The position numbers and the translations under genes are program-made. Shown piece by piece: positions 31,992 through 47,700 of a stretch of 64,000 nucleotides of DNA (position 1 is its first letter; every line of letters starts with the position of its first letter). This DNA is from Isoetes taiwanensis (Eukaryota > Streptophyta > Lycopodiopsida > Isoetales > Isoetaceae), in assembly GCA_021234155.1 (NCBI GenBank), contig JAJEKV010000103.1:1242001-1306000 (forward strand), in the 5' to 3' direction. The notes under the pieces were generated by a model, which saw nothing but the letters and a program-made list of their open reading frames with translations, had not been told where the DNA came from and did not search any database.

Positions 31992-33640
31992 TTAGTGCAT
32001 CTCTGATAGAAATGCATTCATCTCTTCTACCTCTAACTCATCTACTTTTAAGGTTCTTAAAACACCATCCCTACACTCTAAAATATCAACGATACATCTC
32101 CCAATACGTGATCTTGGAAAATCAAAGCAAGCCATCGATGTGTCAACACATACATCATACTTTTCTCGAATATCTCTGTAAGCAGGACAAAGTAGAAGTA
32201 CACGTTCCTCATTTTCAAGTATTCCTGCCTCATATATCTTACACAATCTAAGATCGTAAGGAATGTCATTCCACCTGCCTACTGGAACACCAGCCCTATG
32301 CAAGCTCAGCCTCATCCTGAGATGGCATGCCTATGCTTCGTGAAAATCCCCTCTGCCAAATACTTTACCTCTTGCAATGTAGGATTAATATGGGTCCTAT
32401 AAAACTCCTTTTTTACTGCCCCATCTCTCCATGTCCTTTGAAAAACATTCATTTACCCATATACGGATATCATCTTTATGGAAAGTTAAATCATGAATAT
32501 TCACCCCCCATTGTGCCATCCACTGAGTGGCATCAGCAAACCAGCCCTTAACCCATGTCTCCTCCAAAGCCAAGCATGGTAAACTTTCTTCAAGTATACT
32601 ATATAATAGATGAACATAATTAAGTAGTCTGCAAAGTGCTTCTGCCTCCAATATGAGCATCCCACATTCTGCTAACATCATATCATAAGGAGTTTGCATT
32701 TTTGTTCCAAGTTTAGACCTAAAGAATTTCTTTTGAACTTTCTCAACCTTTTTTCAAGTCTCCAACACCAATCCAGGATCCCATACTTCACATCCATACA
32801 AAACCACAAATTGGACCAGTATTATATAAAACATTCTTTTCAAGCTAAAGTTCCATATCTCTGCTTTGGCACATCTATGCTGCATTGCATACAATGCTTT
32901 GAGGCCACCGTTTACTTTTTGCTTCGCTGCTTGGTTCCAATTTAGGCTCTTATCTACTAATATCCCAAGGTAGTAATCTCTACAAGTTCGCCTTGATAAT
33001 ATAACTTTAAACGATCAGTCTTGTTTGCCCCAAGCACAATCACTTTGGTCTTACCTATATTAACTTGCATGTCTTTTGCATCACAAAATAATGAAAGCAT
33101 ATGCAAATGCCTTTGCAATGCCTGCATGCTCCTAGATGGAAACACCACATCATCAGCATATAAAAGTAGCAAAGAACATACCCATTTATCGACGTTCCAT
33201 CTCCATCATGGTCCCGCATCCGGCATTCAAGTTGGCCCATAAAAAGACCAAATAATGTAGGCGACTGAGGACACCCCCGTTTGACTCCCACATTGCACTC
33301 CATAAAATCATTACAAGATTTTACATATGGAAAGGACAATTGAACCAATACATTTTCATATAGCTTTCTCACTGCTTGTCTGTATTCAACAGAAATGCCT
33401 AAATCATCTATTTCTTTCCATATCAGAAGCCTTGGAGAATTCAACAAAGGTAGCATATAGATGCTTCTTTTTTCCAACAAAAAAATCTATCATTGCATGC
33501 ATAGTGATTAAATGGTCAATAGTGAACCTTCTAGTCTGAACCCAATTTGTCCCACTGTTCTAGCATTCAATCCATATACTAATTTTTTAATCCATAATGA
33601 CTGCAAAAAGTTTAGCATATAAACTACTTTCATGATCAGT
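31992..33640 (-). pseudogene. LINE reverse transcriptase and C-terminal domain, frameshifted
   Basis: RT signatures include NVGVKRGCPQSPTLFGLFMG (33300 region), LLLLYADDVVFPSRSMQ (33170, catalytic YADD), and MQVNIGKTKVIVLGANK. The C-terminal part includes QTPYDMMLAECGMLILEAEA (32700) and a Cys-poor zinc-like end (LCKIYEAGILENEERVLLLC) ending at 31992. At least four frame changes separate these segments. Confidence 0.85.
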
Positions 33641-33899
33641 TGATAATTAGCTAGAGCAAAAGCACATCACTTATGGAACCAAACGCTAGAATATCTTGTT
33701 CCAAATGAGAAAAGGAATCATCCATGTCTAAATTATCAGAACTGTACACATGAGATTCTCTTGGTAGAAAGTAGCAATATAAAGTTTTCTCCAGGTATTT
33801 CAATTCAAATCTACTGAAGTGATGCCATTTTATTCAAAACTATCGCTAAACGTGTAAATTCGTGTCTAACATAGCAAGCAATGTCATTAAGACCTTTAA

Positions 33900-34072
33900 G
33901 CCTTCATTCTTTTCTATTCCATACTAAATGCATCATTTTAAACTCCAACCTCTTCATTTTCACATGTCTCAAGAAAGAATATTACATTTATGTCACTTAA
34001 AATGTTCCCCATAGTGTTAACTTTTGCTTGCTTTAGTGTATTGAGATTCCAGCAAGCAAGCCTGACGATCAT
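33900..34072 (-). pseudogene. APE-type endonuclease N-terminus of the LINE
   Basis: Reading from ATG at 34072: MIVRLACWNLNTLKQ, followed by ILSDINVIFFLETCENEEVG. This fits the start of L1-type endonuclease (a WN-containing strand, then the LQET-type Glu motif, here FLETCE). The rest, down to RT, is largely deleted, so target nicking activity is gone. Confidence 0.6.
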
Positions 34073-34225
34073 GGTTTCCTATGCAGTTGCATTTTCCACA
34101 TTCCTTTCGTCCACAACATGTCCCTTCCTCCAAAATGCCTTATGACTATTCTTCCTTGCATTTATTAATTTCTAAAGTTCCTGTTTATACTCAACATATT
34201 GTTCCTTTGTCAGATCATCATTAAT

Positions 34226-34916
34226 CTATACCTTCTCTCCCCTCAACAATGCCTGCTTGCTCAAGCAACCCATATTATTCTCCTTGTTTGCAAATTTTAC
34301 AATAATATGCCCTGTGTTACCAAAGGATTTGCCCATTCGAAATGCCTCAACTATGTCATTACCAAAATCTAACTTGGATTTGATAAACATGCTTACCTTC
34401 TTCTTTGTGTTCTCCTTTGTATCTTCTAGTAGACCAACCATGCAAATGTTCATAGCTCTTTTTTGTCTCTCACTTCCATAAATGAATCCAATGCTTTGTT
34501 CCTGTCCTGTTGATATTTAATGAAAGAAGTGAGCAGTTGTTGTACTCGTATAATGCTTTGTACCCATATAACGCTGCTATTGTTAGAATATCCTGTGTTA
34601 TCTTCATCTCCTACATCTCCATCTTCCCGCATCCACGGATTTCAGATCGCATGCCCTCCATAAATTGTTCAAGCTCTGATTGGATGCTCACTCGAATTTT
34701 CTCCATCTCTAATTGCATTTTCTCCATATAAACCTTTTTAAAATCCTTCATCAATGAGTTCACAACTTCTTTTGGAGATTCCTGCATTGCTGCCATTAAA
34801 TCATCCTTCATAGCTTCCATTGTCTGCTGCGTAGAAAGGGCTAGCAATTTTTCCATAGAGCTTTCAAAATTATCAATAAAACTTCCCAGTGCAGACTCAA
34901 TTTTTGCTGCAAGCAA
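34226..34916 (-). pseudogene. LINE ORF1 protein: coiled coil plus RRM-like domain
   Basis: The segment at 34916-34611 is a long heptad-patterned helix (SFIDNFESSMEKLLALSTQQ ... MEKMQLEMEKIRVSIQSE). The segment at 34453-34226 reads NICMVGLLEDTKENTKKKV ... GHIIVKFANKENNMGCLSKQ, the layout of the L1 ORF1p RRM (Transposase_22 type). The two are separated by frame changes near 34630-34450. ORF1p trimers bind LINE RNA as a chaperone. Confidence 0.7.
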
Positions 34917-35227
34917 GGCACCAGAATCAAGCTCTGATGCCGAAGAGTTGGAACATCTCGATCAGGGAACCCATGAGAAGGAGACTCCTTTGAGCTTTCT
35001 TCTTGGTCATATATATTAATCAATAAAAAGGTACCCTACCAAAAAATGGCAAATTCAGATAGTTAAACAGATCCAATCCTATTCATGCCTACATACCTTT
35101 GGAAAGGTTTTGGAACCAGATTTCTAATGAGCCTAAATAAATAACAATCTGACAACGTAAACAAGAGTTATGGCTTGTCGAAGTTTCGTAGAAACACTAG
35201 CATCTAGGTTTTTGTGTGTGTATATGT

Positions 35228-35356
<129 letters not shown>

Positions 35357-35389
35357 AATTTATTTTTATGTCATGCGACATTGAGATCC

Positions 35390-39262
<3,873 letters not shown>

Positions 39263-40252
39263 TGGCTACATGCTGACTTAGAGATTACGAGAGACAAGAC
39301 GAGAGATGGGGGAGGGAAGAGATAGGTGAGAGCGGGTTTTCTTAACTCTGACCTCGAGAGACAATTTTTCTCTAACAGCAGTTAAAAGGCATCTTCGTTA
39401 ACTTTTGGTTGTTAAAGAAGAAAAGAGAAATCGGGAACAAAACCCATTAGAAAAGAAAAAGTGGCAACCGCATGACTACAACCCAACTACAGCCGGAATA
39501 ACAGGATATCAGATTCACACTAATGGATTAGGTTTCACTTCATGCTAATAGGTTCAGAATATCAGATTCATGCTGCTAGGTGAAGCCAAGCTTTGAATAG
39601 TTCAGACAAATGGCAGAGCATTCTTTTTTATTTGGCTTACAAATTCGTAGCTGCTATTGTAGATTTTTGGGTTTAATTTTCTTTTTAGCATACAGGCGTG
39701 GATGCGATGCTAAGCAGTGCCTATGCTTTATGATCTACACTTTGAATCACTTTGATTAACTCTCTGGCATCAGGCCATGACGCCGCCGCTGTAAATCAAA
39801 GGGCTTCTTTAGTGAGCTACTGCAAATCAAGGGCTTCTTCAGCAAGCTTTATCTGCAAGCTTCTATTGTTCTTTAATAGATCCGAAACTCCAAGGCATGC
39901 CATAGCTATGCTCAATTCCAAGACCCCAATCCCAAAATTTGCTTCCATATCCGTGCTACAAATCCGAAAGTCCAGAGCCAGAGCTGCACAAGAAAGAAGG
40001 CCTGCATCTAACAGAGCAATATATAAAATTTTAAGTTAGAGCTAGATTTTAGATTAGAGAAGAGATGGCGCTCGATTATATAACTTAGGGCTTGTTCGCC
40101 ATGGGCCACAGCTTCGGCAGTCTTGTACACAATCTAAGAAGCAGAAACAAAATAGCAAACTAGAAATAACAACAAGAAAAAGGGGATTCGAAAGTAGGAA
40201 GTAATCATGTTCTGCTTGAGCAATGAAAATCCTTGGAGCAAAACAAGACAAA

Positions 40253-40844
40253 TGTTAGTCCCCAGCCTCCCGGTTCAGGACTATTCATGCATATGACGGA
40301 CCAGGTCAAGCTCAAGGATCCACAGACAGCAGGCTGGGTCAGCCGTCCAAAGCCCAATGAAGGCCAAGCAAGCACCACGCAGTCAAAGCGTCCGGCTCAA
40401 CAAGAGGCGCCGCGGACACAAGTGATAGCCCGTCACCGCCAGCGCGTCAAGCATCGGCGTGATTCTAGGCACTTCAAGAGGCACCGCCAACATTCACAGC
40501 CGTCGCCCTCCTTCCGTGAGTCGCAACGCTAGATCGGTCGAGTGTCTATATTGGGCCAAAGGCCATTGTACTATATATATGAGTAGAGCTAGCACTGAGT
40601 TTTTTAGATGAGTTTTGAGTCTTGTCTCTCTTGGTCTTCTCTCGATTCGCGAGCTCATGTATGTTCATCATTTGATATCAAAGGAAGCTCATCATTTTCC
40701 TCTCATTGTTCTCTTGTGTTACGTTTTCTTCTTCTAGCTCTTTTCTTGCAAATCCCGCGTGACATAGTCCCCGGTTCTCCTGTTAAGATCAAGGGTCCCT
40801 CCACAGGCTGTCTTCTTGGAGTTCCCGAACCCGGACCCCAAACA
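40253..40844 (+). repeat. 5' LTR of the 11.1-kb element (592 bp)
   Basis: TGTTAGTCCCC ... CCCCAAACA. A TATATATAT motif at about 40572-40580 is the likely promoter and is conserved in the 3' LTR (about 51035). The sequence after the LTR (acatgctgccgcccggggcg) should contain the primer-binding site, but I cannot assign its tRNA. Confidence 0.85.
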
Positions 40845-42071
40845 ACATGCTGCCGCCCGGGGCGATTCGATTTTCCTTTCTTGTCACCATGTGCGTAGAA
40901 AACTTCCGGAGGAAGAACTTCTTTCCCAGACGGCGTCTCGCTTGGAGCGCCATCATCGAAGGGAAGCTGTTCGCGACATGTATGGCTCTGCTTATGACAT
41001 TGAGGGAGGCCACATTCGGTCGAGGGCTCAGTCGGCGCCACCCACCCCTCGTGTCATGTCTCGTCCAAATTCTCCGCCTCCAGCGTGCAAACATTGCTCC
41101 CAGCCTCAGTCTCCTCATCACTATCAGGAGCCCTATCCGGCTCAACCTGCTCAACCTTACTTTCATACTCCAGAACATGCCTTCATCCATCAGTCTTCTG
41201 GCCATACGCCTCTGCCTTCACAACCATCATCTCCTACGGGTGGACAGGGATATCCTCATGTCTCTTTTGCTCCTCCCCAGGAATTTCCTTTCCCTACTTT
41301 TCCCACCGCTCTTCCTGTTTACAATCTTACAGACCTCAAACCCCATGATCAGGCACCTCCAGTACCTCCACCTCAACCATCCCTTCAGCAGGGTCTTTCC
41401 AGCACCATACCCCCTCCAACTCCACCTCAATTTCCTCACTATCATGTTCTTGTCCAGCCCAGCACTTTTACCTCTACCTTTCAGACCCTTAAGCTGACCC
41501 AACCTTTGGCAACACAAAAGGCAAACCATTAGACCAAAGTGCTCAGGCCCACATGGAAGAATTTGAGGCTCTGGCTGTCCTAAATGGTCATGCGCAACCT
41601 CAACTGAAATTCCACATCTTTTCCACCACGCTGCGTGGCTCCCCTCATCAATGGCTCATGTCCAACAAAAGCCATTGGAAACAAGATTGGTCCGAAATGA
41701 AAACTGCTTTTCTTTCTCACTATGGGACCACGGATGATGATCAACTTCATCTCAAGCAACTCAATGACCTTCAACAAGAGCCCACAGAGTCCGCCCGGGA
41801 TTTTGCAGATCGACTTCACATTTTGCTCAGCAAACTCAAGGAGTACCCCACACAGAGCCAGATTTTGGTTTGGTTTCTCCAAGGTCTTCCTCCAGCTATC
41901 CGACTCATGACTGAATACCTACGCCCCAAGACTTTGGAGCAGGCTATCGATCTTGTCAATCACTCGATCAATGTTTCCCCCCCGGCGTGGCTCTTGAGGA
42001 GCTCCCTTTCATTCCACCTCGTCATGGTTCCTCGGGCACTTTTTCAACCTCAACACGCCAATCCGCGGTAG
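40816..42071 (+). CDS. Gag of the 11.1-kb element, in two frames
   Basis: The first frame (to 41532) is Pro/Gln/His-rich (for example SAPPTPRVMSRPNSPPPAC) and reads in from the LTR, so its start is uncertain. The second (41553-42071) is the retrotransposon gag domain: FSTTLRGSPHQWLMSNKSHW, FLSHYGTTDDDQLHLKQLND, ESARDFADRLHILLSKLKEY and WFLQGLPPAIRLM. The two are separated by a stop and frame change at about 41530. Gag forms the particle shell. No zinc knuckle is seen in the window part that follows. Confidence 0.8.
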
Positions 42072-44199
42072 CGATCGGATCGGTGCCATATCTCAGCAAA
42101 TATCAAGGCCACTTGGCAAATGAGTGCAACTCCACCAATGGCCCGCCTCATTGTAAAAGATCATGCCACGGAAGAGTGCACTCGCACTCATCCTACACCT
42201 TTCCGCAACAAGATGGTTTATCAAGTGCAAACAACACCTCGGCACCAATCGCAATATCGCAGCCACCACCATGCGCGCAAACCCAATCAACTCTATCGGC
42301 AACGGGGAGCAACAATGGGGACCCAACACATGTCCTCCTTTTGATCCTTGGCTTCGGTGTTATCACCGCTCAGAATGGGGTCATACCACCACGGGTGTCC
42401 TCAACTTCCACAAGTTCGTGCGGCTTAGACCGCGAATCGAGACCACATCGGTCCGCCTCCACGGCTTACCAACTCTGGATTGCTAATGGCAAACAAGGCC
42501 CGCGTCCTGTTCTTGGAGGCCACCTCGAAGCCTCAACAATCACGCTATCAACCAGCTCACGCCAATCAACCTCGGATGGATCAACAAGCAGGAAGAAATT
42601 TTTCAGGGCTCTTAATCCTCCAGCCATCAAATTGGGTTGGTTTTGGTTTCACGCCGACTGTATGTCACGCCCCTAACCATTATTCCTACTTGGCACGCCC
42701 AACCTGCCTTTTGCGGTGACACCATTCCTCATCGCGAGAAGACAAAAGGTCCATTTTGCACCCGACTTGAGAAACTCATGCCAATGTCATGCCCAAAGTT
42801 CGCCAAAGCATTCCGAACCTCATGCAAGGCTGGCGAAGGCCGCGACGTTGGCTAATGTTCATGCCACCACTAGAGCTCAACAAAGACAAGAAGCACCTTC
42901 CATGTCTCAACCTCCACGCTCTCGGACATATCCAAATATAGGCTGCGAGGTTGACCTACTCAAAGAAGTTCTTTGCTTCCTTACCACGCACTCCGGCAAA
43001 CACTGGATCCCAGATCCTTTTTCTCATGTGCCTCCCTCGAACTCCAAGAGGAGCTGGCAAAATCAAAATTCCTCTAAGTCTTGGTAACGATTTTTAAAAC
43101 TCATCCGCTCTCAAGGACCGCTTACCACTCCCATTTGTTTTGGTTGGGGCTGTTGCTACCTCTACACCCACGGTACATGCCACGGTGGGCAATCGGCAAG
43201 TCAACCATGTTCAAATTGATTCGAGGTAGCGCTGATTAATCTCATCACGGATAAACTCGCCAAACAAATGGGCATCAAACAACTCTATCGTGCCCCATAT
43301 ATGACATCAAATTGGCCAATGGCCATATCACAAGACCTCAAAGCGTCACGCCTCTTCTTCACATCAACATTGGTGATCTCGTGATTCCCCTTGGAATTTG
43401 GTGTTTGGAAAATTTGGAGAAGATCCGGTGATTATGAAATGTTGGTCGGCGGACCTTTTTCCATCAGGCCAAGAGTATCCATTCTTGGGCCCGCGGATCA
43501 GTTAGTCATCACGGATGGTCACCTCAATGCCACCATGGATTTGGAACCGGCAAAATCATTTCCGTGACAATGTCGAACCCTCTCTCTCCGACAACCGGTC
43601 GAGGGCGCGAGAATATCTATCAAGTTCGCCTCCACTCGCGAAGTGCGCCTCTGTCCCTACCCCGGAATATCTTGATCCTTGGGGCGAAATGACTCTTGAT
43701 CAGGACCAGTAGGTGGGCTGCTTTGCTTGACCCTTACGGCTCCTTGCAATCGAATCCAACGTGTTGATCACTTTTCGATCTTTGAACCTTCGCGCCCTCT
43801 CAGAGATGTACACGCCGTATGAAGCAAACTCTGCTTGAGGAAACTCGGCCAACCTCTCTTTTTTACCCGCGCGAGTGCCGCGATCCCCGTTATGCTTCAA
43901 CCTCCACGCTCATATTGTCCAGATCGGAAGTTATCCCCCATATTGGACTCCACGAGTTGAGATTGTGGGCGTAGGCAACAATCACTGTCCCGCATTCTTT
44001 GCAAATCTTCCGACACCCTATCGGCAACCGTCACGCTCTTCAAAAGTTCAAACACATTTTTAGCCTGGAGCTCTGAGATCTTCGGGGATCAACAAAACTT
44101 TGGGGAACTCACCATTCCTACCAAATCGGATGCACGTCCAAAGATAGCAACGGCGATCTGCGGCTCAACCCCAATTCTGGTGATCGCGTCAAGGCGGAA
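42072..44199 (+). pseudogene. Degraded gag end / protease region
   Basis: Several overlapping frames encode Ser/Thr/Pro/His-rich sequence with no domain I can name. A VNRQVNHVQIDS-like segment near 43190-43230 could be the protease DSG/DTG neighbourhood (caaattgattcgaggtagcg), but the active site is not clear. Frame is lost repeatedly. Confidence 0.4.
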
Positions 44200-44219
44200 A
44201 TTGACAAACTCCTTTCACG

Positions 44220-44890
44220 GTTTGATCTATGAGGTCAAACATTCTCGAATGGGTGAGCCCCATCGTCATTGCACTCAAACACAATGGTAAGATCCGGCGT
44301 TTAAGCGTGGACTACCGAAAACTCAATCAGCCACGGGCGTGATCATTTTCACTTCCATTCACCGGCCAGTTACGAAGAGGTTCTTTGGACATGAGATGTA
44401 CTCCTTCATGGATGGTTTTTCGGCTACAATCAGATCTCAATCAAAGAATCTGATCAACTTAAGACTACCTTCACCACCCGGGCACTTTTTTTGCCTACAA
44501 GGTGGTTCCTTTTGGATTATCAAACTCTCCATCCACGTTTCAACGTATCATGCTCTCCGTTTTTCATGATTTTATGAAGGAAAATCCCTTCTTGCAAATT
44601 TTTCAAGATGACTTCTCTGCCTACAGTTCCATGGCTGACCATTTGGATAAATTGGAACTTCGTCTTTCAAAATGTGATGAGTCCCCATTAGTCTCAATCC
44701 GAGAAATGCACCTTTTGTGTCACCTCAGGTGTTCTGTTAGGACATGTTGTCAGTAAAGCAGGTATCACCACAGATCCTGCCAAAATCAGTTGTGTGCTCA
44801 AAGCTCAAGCACCAGCCAATATCAAGGAGACACGCTCTTTCCTGGGTAAGGTCAATTATTACTCCACCTTCATTCCGGACTAGCGACCAT
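44220..44890 (+). pseudogene. Reverse transcriptase of the 11.1-kb element
   Basis: Recognisable pieces: NILEWVSPIVIALKHN near 44240 (fingers), DYRKLNQ near 44320, FFGYNQISIKESDQLKTTF (44420-44470), FQDDFSAYS near 44612 (active site, FQDD), and GHVVSKAGITTDPAKIS (44745-44795), then IKETRSFLGKVNYYSTFIPD. The order is normal for Ty3/gypsy RT; frames change at least five times. Confidence 0.75.
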
Positions 44891-44984
44891 TGCGAATCCC
44901 ATTCATAAACTCACAAGTGATGAATCCACACAGGCTTGGAATTCCCGGCGGATCTTTGCTTTCAACAGTTGAAGCTTTTGCTTA

Positions 44985-45400
44985 CTCAGGCCCCGGTTCT
45001 TGTTCCTCCTCAATGGGACAAGCCCTTTCATGTTCATGTCGATGTCTCGGCGTTTGCTATTGGGTGTTCTCTCTCAAGAATATGATCGCGCTGCTTGACA
45101 AACCAAACCGATCGCCCGGAAAACTCAATTCTGGCGGCGCAACTAATACGCCCCGCAGGCGTGAAGCTTTGGGTCTCATTTTACGTAATACAAAACTTCC
45201 GTCACTACCTTTTAGGCGGTCGGATCAAATTCTTTGTTGACCACGGGCACTTCTTTATTTGATCAACAAATCCACGCACGGGCGTATTGCTTTCGTTAAG
45301 GTCCTATTACGCAGAATTTGCACCTTTTGAAATTGTTCACAAGGCCGGCAAATCTCATGTTGTCGAATTATCTTTCACGCATCCACCTGAGATGATCCCT
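44985..45400 (+). pseudogene. RNase H of the 11.1-kb element
   Basis: PPQWDKPFHVHVDVSAFAIG near 45010-45065 contains the first Asp. A later segment EFAPFEIVHKAGKSHVVE (45310-45365) matches the end of RNase H where N.VADALSR is expected. The middle is scrambled by frame changes. Confidence 0.7.
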
Positions 45401-45559
45401 CTCTGCTGGAGTCTCGGGCGCCTTTCGGACGCTCAACTCTTTACGGTCACGGCAACACCACATTGGTTCCGACTTTCGTGATATCTCCTCACGCGCTCTT
45501 CCACCGAGGAGGGCCACGCTCTCTCGATAGCGACAATCCCGTCGACATCAATTTCTCGC

Positions 45560-46800
45560 GAGGTCCGTGACTACACCATGGTTGCGGGCCATCTTTACAA
45601 AAGGGTAAGGATACCATCCTTCCGATGTTGTGTTCTCCCTCATGAGGTCCGGATATTGTTGAAAGCCCATGAAGGGGCTGGTGGTGGTCATTTTCATGGT
45701 GACACCACGACGCATAAAATCCTTCTTCTTGGTTTATTTTGGCCCGCGCTCTTCAAAGGCGGCTCCATACGCCCGCCTACGTGTGATGCTTGCCGGTGTG
45801 GGGCGGCCGACGGCCCGTGGCGGCTCTTCCCTTGGCGCCCGGTCATACGCCACTTCCCTTCGGCAAATGGGAATGGATTTTTGTGGGACCCATCGATCCT
45901 CTGCGGCGGCACCTGCGTGCAGCTACGTTCCCCAGTTCTCAGCGACTCACGCTACCAAATGGGCGGAAGCTTGCGCGCTTCCGGACAACAACTGCGGCAA
46001 GCCGCGTAAAGGTTATCTATCAACAAATCATCCGCGCGATTCGGGTGCCCCCACAGGCGTCGGTCGCGATCGCGGTGTCCACTTTATCAATCATACCATC
46101 AAGGAGCTGGCGGATTATCTCCCGATACATCATCACAAGAGCACCCCTTACTATCCTCAAGGGAATGGTTTGGCGAGAAAGCACCAACAAAACTCGTCAC
46201 AATTCTCAAGAAAATTTGTGGCGCTTCTCGCGATTTGACCGCAAACAAAGCTTCCCTCTTGTTCTTTGGGCTTACAAGACTTGTTTCAAAATAGCTACTT
46301 GGTCACACTCCTTTCAAATTGGTTTATGGTCAAGAAGCTCTCATGCCTTTTGAGTACATTCTCCCAACTCTCCGTTTTTCAACTGCTCTTTGCTCATAAT
46401 CCGCTTTCTTTGCACTTAAAGAAAGGGTTTATCAATTGGAGCAGTTGGATGAACTTAGAAGGATGCTTATATTCGTGTTCTTCATGGACAACGGTTGCAA
46501 AAATCTTTACATGACAAAAGTTTGAAGACAAAAACATTCAAGGAAGGAGATTTGGTTCTTCTTTATGATTCTCGGTACAAAAATTTTCCGGGTAAGCTTA
46601 AGTTTCGATGGCTTGGCCCTTATCAAATTGTTCAAGTGGTTCAACCCAGTACGTTTTCAATTGGCTGAGTTAGATGGCACTCCATTACCTACACTTTGGT
46701 TAATGGCTTTCGCCTCAAAACATTTCATACCACAAACAAGTGACAATCAACAACCCGATCTGAGTTCAAGGCGCAAACACAATGGATAGTGACTAAAACG
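45560..46800 (+). pseudogene. Integrase of the 11.1-kb element
   Basis: Pieces in order: GHLYKRVRIPSFRCCVLPHE and AHEGAGGGHFHGDTTTHKIL (zinc domain), MGMDFCGTH (first catalytic Asp), HATKWAEA, RDRGVHFINHTIKELADYLP (second Asp), then HHKSTPYYPQGNGLA (Glu region) and LPFVLWAYKT-like sequence. LYDSRYKNFPGKLKFRWLGPY at about 46565-46620 is the C-terminal GPY/F-type module. There is no chromodomain after it. Confidence 0.75.
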
Positions 46801-46839
46801 GCATATTATATTATAGGTGGAATTTTTCACAAAATGTGG

Positions 46840-47700
46840 GCGCAGCCCGACTATTTCCGCTATGGGCATTGCCCTATATACAAAAAAGGGCTCGAGCCCT
46901 ATCTACTAAGTCCTAAGAAGAAAACCCTCTACTCGGGTTAGGGCGCAGAGGTGATCTTGAGGATGTGGTAGAGGTTATGCTCGGGTCCCAAAGGTGTCGA
47001 GAACCACCTCCATCCCGTTGGTCTTGGTCGGGATGTTCAGCCATCCCGACACACCAGCCATCCATTCTCAGGCCCCGATTGTGGCGGCGCCGGTCCGTCG
47101 CAATTCATCTTGCGGGTAATCCACTCGACAATTAGTGGGCATCGTGCGGTTCTCGTTCAAACCCGGCGGCAGACCATCTTTGGCGCCATCGGATGTCTTC
47201 GCTTCCTCGATTAGTCTTATATAGCCCCAACCGAGGAACTCCTTGTCGGCGTGGACCAATCACAAAAATCGTAGCGTGTTTGCAATGCAAAATTTGTTGT
47301 TTCTAAAGTGAGAATCTTTTCTCCGCCGCATATCTAGCCATGGTACCTTCGACACATTCGTTTTAATAATATCCCACTTGAGTTGCGGCATTAAATGCCA
47401 TTCCTTCTTTTCCGCCCGTCGAACATTAATGTGTGTCCTTTGGCCACTGTCACATCCATCATTCTCTCCGCGCCTCATCTCCACCGTTCATTACTTCTCC
47501 TTTGTTGTTTGGGACTTAGCCAAATTTTGCCTCTCAATCACCTCCTTGGCATCTTTCGACACCTGGCACCATCAACGGTAGCGACTTTGCCCTTATCATG
47601 CCCCTTCGCCCACCTTTACGCGCCCTAAACCTTTTAAAGTCTCTCTGCGCCTTAGTCTTACCGTTCTCTGCTCTCCGCCTTCTTCAAACAGTTCATACAT
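46840..47700. other. Region after integrase, no clear coding
   Basis: A spacer of the 11.1-kb element. Short frames on both strands show no family signature. A box of gcgcagcccgactatttccg, then tgggcattgccctatataca is unremarkable. I annotate nothing here. Confidence 0.4.

Larger units (their letters stand above)
31985..35030 (-). mobile_element. L1-like LINE with ORF1, endonuclease start and RT
   Basis: This is the most complete LINE in the window. From its 5' side on the minus strand it has an ORF1 coiled coil and RNA-binding domain (34916-34226), an APE-type endonuclease start (34072 leftward), RT (33560-32950) and C-terminal domain (32700-31992). The 3' end stops at the ATGCACTAA stop codon and joins another LINE's RT directly, with no 3' UTR, hairpin or tail. 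That junction arose by deletion or recombination, not normal insertion. Confidence 0.8.

Noticed and set aside
40845-40870. Primer-binding site of the 11.1-kb element
   Set aside because: The sequence after the 5' LTR is GC-rich and could pair with a tRNA T-arm/acceptor, but I cannot identify the tRNA, so no feature was called.
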